Positions 18,948-27,270 of a stretch of DNA of 64,000 bases are shown one piece after another (positions within the stretch are counted from its first letter, which is position 1; each line of letters begins with the position of its first letter). The notes below the pieces were generated by a model. That model searched no databases. It worked only from the letters and a program-made list of their open reading frames with translations, and was not told where the DNA came from. Position numbers and translations under genes: made by a program. The DNA lies in contig NZ_BMRC01000002.1 of the NCBI RefSeq assembly GCF_014648435.1, forward strand, positions 620,001 to 684,000. Reading direction: 5' to 3'. The stretch is from Nonomuraea spiralis (GTDB lineage Bacteria; Actinomycetota; Actinomycetes; Streptosporangiales; Streptosporangiaceae).

Positions 18948-20036
18948 GTGCAGTCACCGGAAGCCTGGCCGATCCTCGTCATCTCGGTGGTCGGAGCGGT
19001 GCTCCTGGTGGAGGTGGTCCGCCGGGTGTTGTCACGGGTCGGACGAAAATGGGCCCTGGCCCGTCACCTGGTCGAACACTGCACATGGCCGGCGTTCTTC
19101 GTGGCCGTCACGGTCGCCTGCAACCTGGTGTTCGCGCCCGGGTTCTTCGGCGAGAGCGCCGGCGAGCGCAGCCTGGCCCAGACGGTCGACCGGGTCATCG
19201 CGCTGCTCACCATCGGCACGGTGACCTGGCTGATCATCCAGGCGACGTACGCGATGACGGACGTCGTGCTCGACCGGCTGGTGCTCGTCGAGGGGGAGCG
19301 CAACCGCCGCGCGCGGCGGATCAGGACGCAGATCGCGCTGGTGCGCCGCATCGCCGCCGCGGTCATCATCGTGATCGCGCTCGGCGCCATGCTGTTCTCC
19401 TTCCCGCAGGTACGGGCGCTCGGCGCCGGGCTGCTGGCCTCGGCCGGCATCGCCGGCGCCGTCGTCGGCATCGCCGCCCAGCCGACCATCGGCAACATGC
19501 TGGCCGGACTGCAACTCGCCTTCAGCGACGCGCTCCGGCTGGACGACGTGGTCGTGGTGGAGAAGGAGTGGGGCCGGATCGAGGAGCTCACGCTCACGTA
19601 CGTGGTGCTGCGCCTGTGGGACGAGCGGCGGTTGGTGCTGCCCGTCTCCTACTTCACCACGAACCCGTTCGAGAACTGGACCAGGCACGGCAGCCGCGTG
19701 CTCGCGGTGGTGTTCCTGCGTGTCGACTGGGCCGTGCCGGTGCCGAAACTGCGCGACGCGCTGTACGAGTTCCTCCAGGGCAACCCGCTCTGGGACCAGA
19801 AGGACTGGACGCTCCAGGTCACCGACGTGCTGCCCAACGGGCTCGTCGAGCTGCGCGCCCTGATGAGCGCCGCCGACTCGCCCTCCTCCTGGGACCTCAA
19901 GTGCGACGTACGCGAATTCCTCGTCAATTTCGTCCGCGACAACTACCCGGACGCCCTGCCCCGCTTCCGCGTCGAGACCCCTGAAACGCGTGTGGGCGTC
20001 TCCTGGACCGGCGACCACGATCGGGACGGACGATAA
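18948..20036 (+). CDS. MscS-family mechanosensitive ion channel
   Basis: 362-residue small-conductance mechanosensitive channel homologue that would open under osmotic downshock. Four or so membrane helices lie in the first 190 residues (ILVISVVGAVLLVEVV; WPAFFVAVTVACNLVF; VITLLTIGTVTWLIIQA-like; AAAVIIVIALGAMLF). The MscS pore helix and core follow (LGAGLLASAGIAGAVVGIAAQPTIGNMLAGLQLAFSD), then the beta domain (DDVVVVEKEWGRIEELTLTYVVLRLWDERRLVLPVSYF). GTG 18948 lies 19 bp after nrdB, so it may be read from the nrd transcript, though a function link is not obvious. Confidence 0.93.
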   Translation: MQSPEAWPILVISVVGAVLLVEVVRRVLSRVGRKWALARHLVEHCTWPAFFVAVTVACNLVFAPGFFGESAGERSLAQTVDRVIALLTIGTVTWLIIQATYAMTDVVLDRLVLVEGERNRRARRIRTQIALVRRIAAAVIIVIALGAMLFSFPQVRALGAGLLASAGIAGAVVGIAAQPTIGNMLAGLQLAFSDALRLDDVVVVEKEWGRIEELTLTYVVLRLWDERRLVLPVSYFTTNPFENWTRHGSRVLAVVFLRVDWAVPVPKLRDALYEFLQGNPLWDQKDWTLQVTDVLPNGLVELRALMSAADSPSSWDLKCDVREFLVNFVRDNYPDALPRFRVETPETRVGVSWTGDHDRDGR

Positions 20037-20175
20037 ATCCGTGGCGACCGCGGATAATTCCGGTTTATCGTGGAGCTCGTCAGGACGACATTTCGGAAAA
20101 CGAGGAGAAAGGCGGCGGCCATGTGCGGACCTCGGCGCGTCAGGCCGTCAGCCAGTGGCCCTGAACTGCGGCAAA

Positions 20176-20214
20176 GGCTTTCCAGATGATGTAGTGAGAA
20201 ACTTTTGGAAAGCC
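20176..20214. repeat. inverted repeat upstream of tRNA-Pro
   Basis: Perfect 9-bp arms GGCTTTCCA (20176-20184) and TGGAAAGCC (20206-20214) around a 21-nt AT-richer centre that includes gatgtagtgagaaac. It may be a regulator site, or the folded 3' end of the MscS transcript. Confidence 0.6.
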
Positions 20215-20254
20215 GTCCCGAGCCTTCGCCGGGGCGGCTTCCTCGATTTCACGA

Positions 20255-20330
20255 CCGGGTGTGGGGCAGTCAGGTCAGCCCACCTGCCTTGGGAGCAGGA
20301 GCATCGCAGGTTCGAATCCTGCCACTCGGA
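20255..20330 (+). tRNA. tRNA-Pro (TGG), divergent sequence
   Basis: 76-nt cloverleaf: acceptor CCGGGTG/CACTCGG with one G-U pair, D-stem GGGC/GCCC, anticodon arm CCTGC-CTTGGGA-GCAGG (anticodon TGG), 6-nt variable loop, T-arm GCAGG-TTCGAAT-CCTGC, discriminator A, no encoded CCA. All invariant positions I could check are present. It starts with C1 paired to G72, as proline tRNAs do. The body looks unlike the usual actinomycete tRNA-Pro sequences I recall, but that comparison is from memory. Confidence 0.85.
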
Positions 20331-20332
20331 CG

Positions 20333-20356
20333 GCGGCCCTGAAAGAAAAGGGCCGC
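20333..20356 (+). terminator. terminator of tRNA-Pro
   Basis: GCGGCCCT (20333-20340), loop gaaagaaa, AGGGCCGC (20349-20356): a perfect 8-bp stem 2 bp after the tRNA. Confidence 0.75.
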
Positions 20357-20480
20357 GGGCTTCGGCCTGGCCGATGGGAATGGCGCCCCCCGGCCGGACA
20401 CGAGACCCCGCCCCGGGCACGGCCCACGCCAGCCCATCCCGGGGCTCATCAGCCTTTCCCGCAGCCCGCCGTCCGCGCTC

Positions 20481-21812
20481 TCACCGGGCGGCCAGGCGGA
20501 ACAGCAGGTCCTCCCGGCCCGGACGGCAGACGAGCTGAAGCCCGACCGGCAGGCCGTCCACCGAGCCCGCGGGCACGGTCAGCGCGGGCAGCCCGAGCAC
20601 GTTCCACGGGCTGGTCAGGGCCAGCAGCGCGGCCCGTACGGCGACGGTCCGGCCGTCCAGCTCGATCTCGCGCCGGTCCAGCGGCGGCGCGACGAGCGGC
20701 ACGGTCGGCAGCGCCAGTACGTCGTGGCCGTCGAACAACGCCTCCACCGTCTTGGCCAGCGCGGGCCGCCCCTCCACGGCCCTGACGTACGCCCAGGCCG
20801 GCACCCGCATGGCCGCCCGCAGCCGGTCGAGCACCTCGGGGTCGAACAGCTCGGGCGCTTCGGCCACCCGGTCGGCGTGCACGGCGGCCGCCTCCGCGCG
20901 CTGGATCGCCGCGTACGTCTCCCGCAGTTCCTCGGCCAGCCCGCCGGGCAGCCGCAGTTCCTCAGTCACGACCCCGGCCGCCGCCCGCGCGACCTGGACG
21001 ACGCGCGGGTCGCAGACCGACAGCGCGGTGGGATCGAGCCACGCCACCCGCACGTCCTCCGCCTCCCCGCCGCCGCTCCCGGCGGGCGGCGGTCCGCCGG
21101 CGGCCAGGTGGCGGTAGGCGACGAGGCAGTCGTACGGGTCGGCGGCCAGCACGCCGACGTGGTCGAAGCTCCGGGACAGCGGGAAGACACCGCCCGCGGG
21201 GATCGCGTCGTAGGCGGGCTTGAACCCGGCGATCCCGCACAAAGCGGCCGGGATGCGGACCGAGCCGCCGGTGTCGGTGCCGAGCGCGAGGGGCACCAGG
21301 CCGGCCGCCACCGCCGCCGCGCTGCCGCCGCTCGACCCGCCCGACATACGCCCGGGGTCACGCGGGTTGCGCGAGGGGCCGTTGGCGGAGCGGTCGCCGG
21401 TGGGGCCGTACGCGAACTCGTGGGTCGTGGTCTTGCCGACGATCACCGCCCCGGCCTCGCGCAGCAGCGTCACGCACGCGGCGTCGGCCTCGGCCACGTG
21501 GCCGGCGAAGTGCCGCGAGCCCATGGTGCAGGGCAGGCCGGCGACGTCGATGAGGTCCTTCACGGCGACCGGCACGCCGTGCAGCGAGCCGCGGTCGGCG
21601 CCCGAGGCCAGCTCCTCGTCCGCGCGCCGCGCGGCGGCCCGCGCGCCCGCCGGGTCCACGGTGACGAAGGCGCCGAGCGCGGGATCCAGCCCGGCGATCG
21701 CGTCGAGCGCCCGCCGGGCCAGCTCGGCGGCGGTGGTGCGGCCGGCACGCAGGTCCCGGGCCAGGTCGGTGAGGGAACGGCCGGTGAACGGGCCGGGCGG
21801 CGTGGGCGGCAT
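20481..21812 (-). CDS. amidase signature-family hydrolase
   Basis: 443-residue amidase of the Ser-cisSer-Lys class, hydrolysing an amide of unknown kind. The catalytic Lys is in GVPVAVKDLIDVAG, the signature is GGSSGGSAAAVAAGLVPLALGTDTGGSVRIPA, and the overall length fits. GatA-type proteins are usually longer and sit beside gatC/gatB; none is here, so this is a free-standing amidase. I chose ATG 21812 (GAGAGGA upstream), since the longer open frame to 21965 adds only low-complexity sequence. It stands alone, convergent with the tRNA. Confidence 0.9.
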   Translation of the reverse strand: MPPTPPGPFTGRSLTDLARDLRAGRTTAAELARRALDAIAGLDPALGAFVTVDPAGARAAARRADEELASGADRGSLHGVPVAVKDLIDVAGLPCTMGSRHFAGHVAEADAACVTLLREAGAVIVGKTTTHEFAYGPTGDRSANGPSRNPRDPGRMSGGSSGGSAAAVAAGLVPLALGTDTGGSVRIPAALCGIAGFKPAYDAIPAGGVFPLSRSFDHVGVLAADPYDCLVAYRHLAAGGPPPAGSGGGEAEDVRVAWLDPTALSVCDPRVVQVARAAAGVVTEELRLPGGLAEELRETYAAIQRAEAAAVHADRVAEAPELFDPEVLDRLRAAMRVPAWAYVRAVEGRPALAKTVEALFDGHDVLALPTVPLVAPPLDRREIELDGRTVAVRAALLALTSPWNVLGLPALTVPAGSVDGLPVGLQLVCRPGREDLLFRLAAR

Positions 21813-22065
21813 GAGGTCCTCTCCGGGCAGGTCACGGCGACTCCCGCCGAGCCGGGGCGGCCGTCCGGAGCAGACTAGTCGAACGGCCCCGACGGCCGGC
21901 GTAGGCGCCTGGAGGGTGATGGTTACCGGAGTGCCATGAGAAGGCGTGACATCGGCGGCTAGCACCGGAAAGCGGTGAGACGTTTCCTGGCGTGGCGCTA
22001 CACGGCGATACGAGGGCGATTACGTACAGTGAGCAGCGATGTCAGTTCGTGATCCAGGGGGAATC

Positions 22066-22359
22066 ATGAAAGCCAACCTCATCGTGGCCGGCGGCTTCGC
22101 CGTAGCCGCGCTGTTCGGGATGGCGGGGGCGGCCAACGCCAACGTCGAGGACCACTCGGAGAAGTGCGGGTGGAGCGCGTCCGACGACTCGACCGGGCTC
22201 CACATCACGCCGTGGGGTGTGTCCGCCACCCATCACGACGACGACGACTGTGAGCACAGGGAGCACGCGCGTCCCTACCACCACGGCTTCAACTACGGCT
22301 ACTGGCCGGGCCGCTCGTACTGGCCGGGCATCTGGGCGGGCGCCTGGGGCGGCGTCTGA
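22066..22359 (+). CDS. small secreted His/Asp-rich protein
   Basis: 97-residue precursor. It has a signal peptide (MKANLIVAGGFAVAALFGMAGAANA, cleavage near residue 25) followed by a mature part of about 72 residues rich in His, Asp, Tyr and Trp (HHDDDDCEHREH, RPYHHGFNYGYWPGRSYWPG). Two Cys (KCGW and DDDCEH) could form a disulfide. The composition suggests surface location and perhaps metal binding, but I recognise no family. The start has GGGGG a few bases upstream; an in-frame ATG at 22039 is less likely. A hairpin terminator follows at 22376. Confidence 0.75.
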   Translation: MKANLIVAGGFAVAALFGMAGAANANVEDHSEKCGWSASDDSTGLHITPWGVSATHHDDDDCEHREHARPYHHGFNYGYWPGRSYWPGIWAGAWGGV

Positions 22360-22375
22360 GGCCGTGCCTCCTGAG

Positions 22376-22402
22376 CCCGGGCCGCGCCGCGCGTGGCCCG
22401 GG
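22376..22402. terminator. hairpin terminator
   Basis: CCCGGGCC (22376-22383) and GGCCCGGG (22395-22402), perfect 8 bp, 17 bp past the stop of the secreted protein and upstream of the 3' end of glgC. Confidence 0.6.
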
Positions 22403-22571
22403 ATCCTGCGTTGCCGGGAGCCGGTGGCGGCGGGCTCGCCGCGCCCGTTGTACCCGGCGCTCCATGCCCCCATGAGCGCCGGCCCACCGCCCCGGTGGGC
22501 GAATCCCCGCCAGGACAACGACGCCCGCGCGCCCACGAACGTGGTGAGCACCCGCCCCGGCCCGGTCGGCC

Positions 22572-23807
22572 CTAGCGGTCGACGATCTCGTTCTTGCCGA
22601 TGACCACGACGCCGCCGCGGGTCAGTGCGAAGCGGGTGCGGTCGTAGTCGAGGTCGAAGCCGATGCGCGCGCCGTCGGGGATCACCACGTTCTTGTCGAT
22701 GATCGCCTTGCGCACGATCGCGCCCCGGCCGACCTTGACGTTCTCCATCAGCACGGAGTCCTCCACCAGCGAGTGCGAGTGGAGCACGACCTTCGGCGAC
22801 AGGATCGAGCGCATCGCCATGCCGCCCGAGACGATCACGCCGGGGGACACCAGCGAGTCGATCGCCCGGCCCACCCGGTCGCCGTCGTTGTGCACGAACT
22901 TGGCCGGGGGCAGCGGGTCGTGGCCGGTGAAGATCGGCCACTTGTCGTTGTACAGGTTGAAGATCGGGTGGGCGGAGATGAGGTCCATGTGGGCCTCGTA
23001 GTAGGCGTCGAGGGTCCCCACGTCGCGCCAGTAGCCGCGGTCGCGCTCGCTGGAGCCGGGCACGATGTTGTTCTTGAAGTCGTAGACGTCCGCGCCGCCG
23101 GACTTGACCAGCATTGGGATGATGTTGCCGCCCAGGTCGTGCTTGCTGGTCGGGTCGAGGGCGTCCTCGCGCAGGGCGTCGATCATGGCCTGGGTCTTGA
23201 AGACGTAGTTGCCCATCGAGGCGTAGACCTCGTCGGGGGAGTCGGCCAGGCCCACCGCGTCCTTCGGCTTCTCCCGGAAGGCCACGATGCGGCGGCCCTC
23301 GGGGTCGGTCTCGATCACGCCGAACTGGTCGGCCAGCGACAGCGGCTGGCGGATCGCCGCGACCGTCACGTCCGAGCCGGAGTCCTCGTGCTGCTCGACC
23401 ATCTGCCGCGGATCCATGCGGTAGATGTGGTCGGCGCCGAACACGATCACGTGCTCGGGCATCTCGTCGTAGATCAGGTTCAGGTTCTGGAACAGCGCGT
23501 CCGCAGAACCGGAGAACCAGCGCGGCCCCAGCCGCTGCTGGGCGGGCACGGGGGTCACGTAGTTGCCCAGCATCGCCGACAACCGCCAGGTACGGGAGAC
23601 GTGCCTGTCGAGGCTGTGGTTCTTGTACTGGGTCAGTACGACGATCTTCAGGAAGCCGCCGTTCGCGAGGTTCGACAGCACGAAGTCGATCAGCCGATAC
23701 ATCCCCCCGAACGGCACCGCCGGTTTGGCCCGATCCGCCGTGAGCGGCATGAGCCTCTTGCCCTCTCCACCTGCCAGCACAACCGCAAGCACCCTCCGGG
23801 ACCTCAT
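22572..23807 (-). CDS. glgC: glucose-1-phosphate adenylyltransferase
   Basis: ADP-glucose pyrophosphorylase, making ADP-glucose for glycogen or maltose-1-phosphate synthesis. The 411 residues have the nucleotidyl signature [26 protein letters not shown], then [13 protein letters not shown], a C-terminal left-handed beta-helix ([31 protein letters not shown]) and EIVDR at the end. It is divergent from the synthase gene at 24043 with a 235-bp shared promoter region, the expected layout in actinobacteria. Confidence 0.97.
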   Translation of the reverse strand: MRSRRVLAVVLAGGEGKRLMPLTADRAKPAVPFGGMYRLIDFVLSNLANGGFLKIVVLTQYKNHSLDRHVSRTWRLSAMLGNYVTPVPAQQRLGPRWFSGSADALFQNLNLIYDEMPEHVIVFGADHIYRMDPRQMVEQHEDSGSDVTVAAIRQPLSLADQFGVIETDPEGRRIVAFREKPKDAVGLADSPDEVYASMGNYVFKTQAMIDALREDALDPTSKHDLGGNIIPMLVKSGGADVYDFKNNIVPGSSERDRGYWRDVGTLDAYYEAHMDLISAHPIFNLYNDKWPIFTGHDPLPPAKFVHNDGDRVGRAIDSLVSPGVIVSGGMAMRSILSPKVVLHSHSLVEDSVLMENVKVGRGAIVRKAIIDKNVVIPDGARIGFDLDYDRTRFALTRGGVVVIGKNEIVDR

Positions 23808-24042
23808 GTCCAGGACGCTACCCTCAAATGGCCGATCTATCGACGAAACCCCGCACTGTGCTGTGCTCTTGTGTCCGGATTTTTCCTGCTAGAGGACGGG
23901 GCGGACTTACCGACATTGGGTTGTATCGATGTGTTCTCCATGCCTACGTCGGTTCACAAGTGCGGTGCCTGAGTTGATCGTCGGCGCAAAACTTGCCGCT
24001 CGCGCGCGGTCGCCGGGCCCGGCCCGTCGTAAGGTCGTGGTC

Positions 24043-25218
24043 ATGCGTGTTGATCTGCTCAGCAGGGAGTACCCGCCGGACGTCTACGGGGGCGCCGGGG
24101 TGCACATGGAGTACCTGGCCAGGGAGCTGCGCGAGCTGGCCGACGTCCGGGTGCGCTGCTTCGGGGCCGACCGCGAGGAGCCAGGTGTTTCGGCCTACCG
24201 GGTGCCCGGCGGCCTGGAGCGGGCCAACGCGGCCCTCCAGGTGCTCGGCGTCGACCTGGAGATGGCCGCCGCCTGCGAGGGCGCGGACGTCGTCCACTCC
24301 CACACCTGGTACGCCAACTTCGCCGGGCATGTCGCCAAGATGCTCCACGGCATGCCGCACGTCGTCACCACGCACAGCCTGGAGCCGCTGCGCCCGTGGA
24401 AGGCCGAGCAGCTCGGCGGCGGCTACACGGTCTCCTCCTGGGCCGAGCGCACCGCCCTGGCCGCCGCCGACGCGGTGATCGCGGTCTCCGAGGGCATGCG
24501 GCGCGACGTGCTGGCCGCCTATCCCGAGATCCCGCCCGGCAAGGTCACCGTCATCCACAACGGCATCGACACCGCCGAGTACGCCCCCGACCCCGGCCTC
24601 GACGTGCTGAAGAAGCACGGCGTCGACCCCGACCGGCCTTACGTGATCTTCGTCGGCCGCATCACCCGGCAGAAGGGCCTGGTACACCTCCTGCACGCCG
24701 CCCGCGCCTTCGACCCGGACGCCCAGCTCGTCCTGTGCGCCGGGGCGCCGGACACGCCGGAGATCGCCGCCGAGGTGACCGGGCTGGTACGCGGCCTCGA
24801 CCGCGACGGCGTGTTCTGGATCTCGGAGATGTTGCCCAAGCCCGAGGTCATCCAGCTCCTCACGCACGCCTCGGTGTTCGTGTGCCCGTCGGTCTACGAG
24901 CCGATGGGCATCGTCAACCTGGAGGCCATGGCCTGCGAGACGGCGGTGGTGGCGACCGCGACCGGCGGCATCCCCGAGGTCGTGGCCGACGGCGAGACGG
25001 GCCTGCTGGTGCCGATCGACCAGGGCCCCGACGGCACCCCGCACGACCCCGAGGCGTTCGCCGCCGACCTGGCCGAACGGGTCAACACGCTGCTGGCCGA
25101 CCCGGCGCGGGCGGCCGCGATGGGCCGCGCGGGGCGGGTCAGGGCCGTCGAGCACTTCTCCTGGGAGCGCATCGCCCGCCGCACCCTCGACCTGTACGCC
25201 TCGCTCGGCCGCCCCTGA
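24043..25218 (+). CDS. glgM: GT4 glycogen / maltose-1-phosphate synthase
   Basis: 391-residue retaining glycosyltransferase of the actinobacterial glgA/glgM type that uses ADP-glucose from GlgC. N-terminal half: LLSREYPPDVYGGAGVHMEYLARELREL, then HSHTWYANFAG. C-terminal nucleotide domain: VIHNGIDTAEY, FVGRITRQKGLVHLL, CPSVYEPMGIVNLEAMACETAVVATATGGIPEVV. It resembles Rv1212c-type enzymes, which form maltose-1-phosphate in the GlgE pathway; whether it elongates glycogen directly cannot be told from sequence. Start ATG 24043 has AAGG upstream. Gene symbol is by analogy. Confidence 0.9.
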   Translation: MRVDLLSREYPPDVYGGAGVHMEYLARELRELADVRVRCFGADREEPGVSAYRVPGGLERANAALQVLGVDLEMAAACEGADVVHSHTWYANFAGHVAKMLHGMPHVVTTHSLEPLRPWKAEQLGGGYTVSSWAERTALAAADAVIAVSEGMRRDVLAAYPEIPPGKVTVIHNGIDTAEYAPDPGLDVLKKHGVDPDRPYVIFVGRITRQKGLVHLLHAARAFDPDAQLVLCAGAPDTPEIAAEVTGLVRGLDRDGVFWISEMLPKPEVIQLLTHASVFVCPSVYEPMGIVNLEAMACETAVVATATGGIPEVVADGETGLLVPIDQGPDGTPHDPEAFAADLAERVNTLLADPARAAAMGRAGRVRAVEHFSWERIARRTLDLYASLGRP

Positions 25219-25222
25219 GCTC

Positions 25223-25348
25223 ATGGGCTGGACACTGGAGACCCCCGAGGGCGGACGCATCGACGTGAACGCGTGGAACCGGCGCCCGGCCCTGGCGCTC
25301 CTGGAGGACTTCTGCCGCGCGGCGCCCGACGGCTTCACCTGCGCGTAG
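25223..25348 (+). CDS. possible 41-residue protein after glgM
   Basis: Short frame MGWTLETPEGGRIDVNAWNR ... FCRAAPDGFTCA beginning 4 bp after the synthase stop. The N-terminus looks like a genuine protein start, and homologues of greater length may exist, so this could be the truncated remnant of one. There is no clear ribosome site beyond coupling to the upstream stop. Confidence 0.35.
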   Translation: MGWTLETPEGGRIDVNAWNRRPALALLEDFCRAAPDGFTCA

Positions 25349-25398
25349 AAGGCGCCGCCGGCCTCGCGGACCGAGGGGGTAACGGGGTGCGCCCGAGG

Positions 25399-26547
25399 TC
25401 ACGGGGTGCGCCAGAGGGCGGGGGTGGTCGGGCCGCCCTCGCGGCCGGTCCAGCCGGCCGCGTACACCTCGGCCGAGCCCGGGCGGTGGGCCAGCGCGGT
25501 GACCGTGTCGGCGACGCTGGTCGTCGTCCAGCGGCCGGCCGCGTAGTGGTGCAGGCGCGAGCGGGTCGAGTCCAGCACCCACATGCCCGCCCGGCCGTCG
25601 GGCTCGGCCTCGGTGAAGGCCGCGCCCTCCGGGCCCCAGAGGCAGCGCCAGGACGAGCCGTCCCAGTGCAGCGCCAGCGGGCGACGGCGTTCCAGCGGCT
25701 CGCCCTGCTCGTCGTACTCGCCGGGCGGGAGCCAGGACAGCCCGCCCACCACCCACACGTCGTCCGGGCCGAGCACGGCCACGTCGCCGAGCCGCGTCCT
25801 GGGGGACCGCGCGCCCGCGGGCGCGCCCGGCTCGGGCAGCGGCACCGCCTGCCACGCGGTTCCGTCCCAGCGGGCGGCGGGCTCGCTCGGGGTGGCGCCG
25901 ACCGTCCACAGGTCCGCGCCCTCGCCGCCCAGCGCCCGCGCCGGGGCCGGCAGCCGGTACGCCCGCCACCCCGAGCCGTCCCAGCGCAGCGCGTCGCGTC
26001 CGGACACCGCCCACGGCCCGCGCGCGGCGGTCCCGTACAGGCCGATCGAGGCGGCGCCGTCCTCAGGGACGGCGGAGGTGGTCACCGCGCCGTCCGCGAC
26101 GCCGGCGACCAGGCCGGGACGTCCGTCGCCGCCGCTCCCGAACGCCCACGCCCGCGCGCCGGAGAGCGCCCCGATCGCGGCGACCCGCATCCCGGACGGC
26201 AGCGCGTACGCCTGCCGCCGGTCACCGTCCCACCGGCTCAGCCCGCCGGACGTCGTCTCCATCCCGGCGGCCGTCACACGCTGGACGGACCGCGTCGCCC
26301 ACACCACTCCGTCACCGGAGACCGCGAGCAGGTCGAGCGTGCCGTGCCCCTCGCCCGCCCGGAGCGCCCGGAAGGGCGACCGTACGGGCTCGGCGCGCAG
26401 GTCGTCGGCCCCGGGCGCCGGGCAGCGCGCCGGGCCCGCCCGCGCGGTGGCGCTCGCCGGCACACCGTCACCCGGCGGCCCGGCGCAGGCCGAGAGCGCC
26501 GCCAGCAGGCCGAGGCCCGCCGCGCGGGCCCGTACGGAACGCCTCAC
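25399..26547 (-). CDS. beta-propeller-like lipoprotein
   Basis: 382-residue exported protein with a lipobox (GLLAALSAC, Cys 21). The rest is a series of Trp-containing blades with the pattern xWDGxxW (RWDGSGWRAY, RWDGTAWQAV, HWDGSSWRCLWG) alternating with DxWxVG (ADLWTVGA, DDVWVVGG). This suggests a beta-propeller on the outer face of the membrane. No catalytic motif is visible and the ligand is unknown. GTG start with GAAGGAGGG upstream. Monocistronic. Confidence 0.8.
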   Translation of the reverse strand: MRRSVRARAAGLGLLAALSACAGPPGDGVPASATARAGPARCPAPGADDLRAEPVRSPFRALRAGEGHGTLDLLAVSGDGVVWATRSVQRVTAAGMETTSGGLSRWDGDRRQAYALPSGMRVAAIGALSGARAWAFGSGGDGRPGLVAGVADGAVTTSAVPEDGAASIGLYGTAARGPWAVSGRDALRWDGSGWRAYRLPAPARALGGEGADLWTVGATPSEPAARWDGTAWQAVPLPEPGAPAGARSPRTRLGDVAVLGPDDVWVVGGLSWLPPGEYDEQGEPLERRRPLALHWDGSSWRCLWGPEGAAFTEAEPDGRAGMWVLDSTRSRLHHYAAGRWTTTSVADTVTALAHRPGSAEVYAAGWTGREGGPTTPALWRTP

Positions 26548-26616
26548 CCCGGCCCTCCTTCACGATCACCCGCAGGATACGGGTCACCCTGCCCAGAGGG
26601 CCGCGCGCGACGCGGG

Positions 26617-26985
26617 TCAGGTCTGGGAGATGTAGTGGAGGATGACGTTGTGCACGTGGTGGGCCTTGTTGTCGCCCCGGAAGTCCACCTCGTAGGTGTG
26701 CGTGCCGACGTGGATCGCGATGGCGCCCGAGGAGAAGAAACCCCCGGCCAGGGACTTGTTGCTCACGACGCTCACCGCCGAGATCTTGGCGTACGGGATG
26801 CTGGTGATCGCGATCCGCTTGCCCACGAAGGACTTGTCCTGCACGATCACCCGCCGGTCCGTGAGCCCCAGGAACCCGGTGCCCGCGCCGATGGCGTCGT
26901 AGACGGCGATGATCTGCTCCCCGGGGAGCAGGCCGCTCTCGATCTGCCTGAGCTGCTCTTTGCGGTCGTAGGGGATGTCAGCCAT
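26617..26985 (-). CDS. bacterial PH-domain protein
   Basis: 122-residue soluble protein whose whole length fits the bacterial PH-like fold: LLPGEQIIAVYDAIGAGTGFLGLTDRRVIVQDKSFVGKRIAITSIPYAKISAVSV, ending with a helix (DNKAHHVHNVILHYISQ). Such domains bind lipids, peptides or other proteins; its role here is unknown. It stands alone between the propeller lipoprotein and the LysR regulator region. Confidence 0.85.
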   Translation of the reverse strand: MADIPYDRKEQLRQIESGLLPGEQIIAVYDAIGAGTGFLGLTDRRVIVQDKSFVGKRIAITSIPYAKISAVSVVSNKSLAGGFFSSGAIAIHVGTHTYEVDFRGDNKAHHVHNVILHYISQT

Positions 26986-27029
26986 GTCCGGTCAACGAAC
27001 CGGACGGCCTTCCGCGTTCCATGCCCGGT

Positions 27030-27185
27030 TCAGGGGCGGCCCGCCGGATGGGCGGCCGGGTCGTGCGGGAGGTCGAGCAGGCACCGGCAGGCGCCGGGTG
27101 GCCGGGGCAGGCCGAACAGGGCGCGGACCTGCGTCGGCGGGGGCGGCGTGGGGCGCAGCAGGCGGGTCAGGAAGGTACGGATCAT
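27030..27185 (-). CDS. possible 51-residue protein divergent from LysR gene
   Basis: Frame MIRTFLTRLLRPTPPPPTQV ... Pro/Leu-rich, ending HPAGRP. It starts 85 bp upstream of the divergent LysR start. No clear ribosome site is present and composition is ambiguous, so it is listed only as a possibility. Confidence 0.3.
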   Translation of the reverse strand: MIRTFLTRLLRPTPPPPTQVRALFGLPRPPGACRCLLDLPHDPAAHPAGRP

Positions 27186-27238
27186 GCTGCTCAGCGTCGC
27201 GGTGACGCGACCGCCGGGTCCAACACCAGAAATTTCGT

Positions 27239-27263
27239 GATTAACCCGCTTTTGTGGTTAATC
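27239..27263. promoter_or_regulatory. palindromic operator upstream of LysR gene
   Basis: GATTAACC (27239-27246), 9-nt spacer, GGTTAATC (27256-27263): perfect dyad with the T-N11-A core typical of LysR-type sites, 7 bp before the GTG at 27271. Likely autoregulatory site. Confidence 0.65.
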
Positions 27264-27270
27264 TTGCGGG

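Larger units (their letters stand above)
20037..20480. other. 444-bp gap with hairpin, tRNA and terminator
   Basis: The stretch between the MscS gene and the amidase holds no convincing protein gene. It contains a 9-bp inverted repeat at 20176-20214, a tRNA-Pro at 20255-20330 and its terminator at 20333-20356. A 22-codon frame at 20121 with AGGAG about 10 bp upstream exists but has no support. Confidence 0.6.

Noticed and set aside
20121..20189. 22-codon frame upstream of tRNA-Pro
   Set aside because: It has an AGGAG nearby but is too short, overlaps the inverted repeat and has no conserved features I can see.
20148..20420. Minus-strand frame over the tRNA-Pro
   Set aside because: The EWQDSNLRCS string is the usual translation of a tRNA T-arm on the wrong strand.
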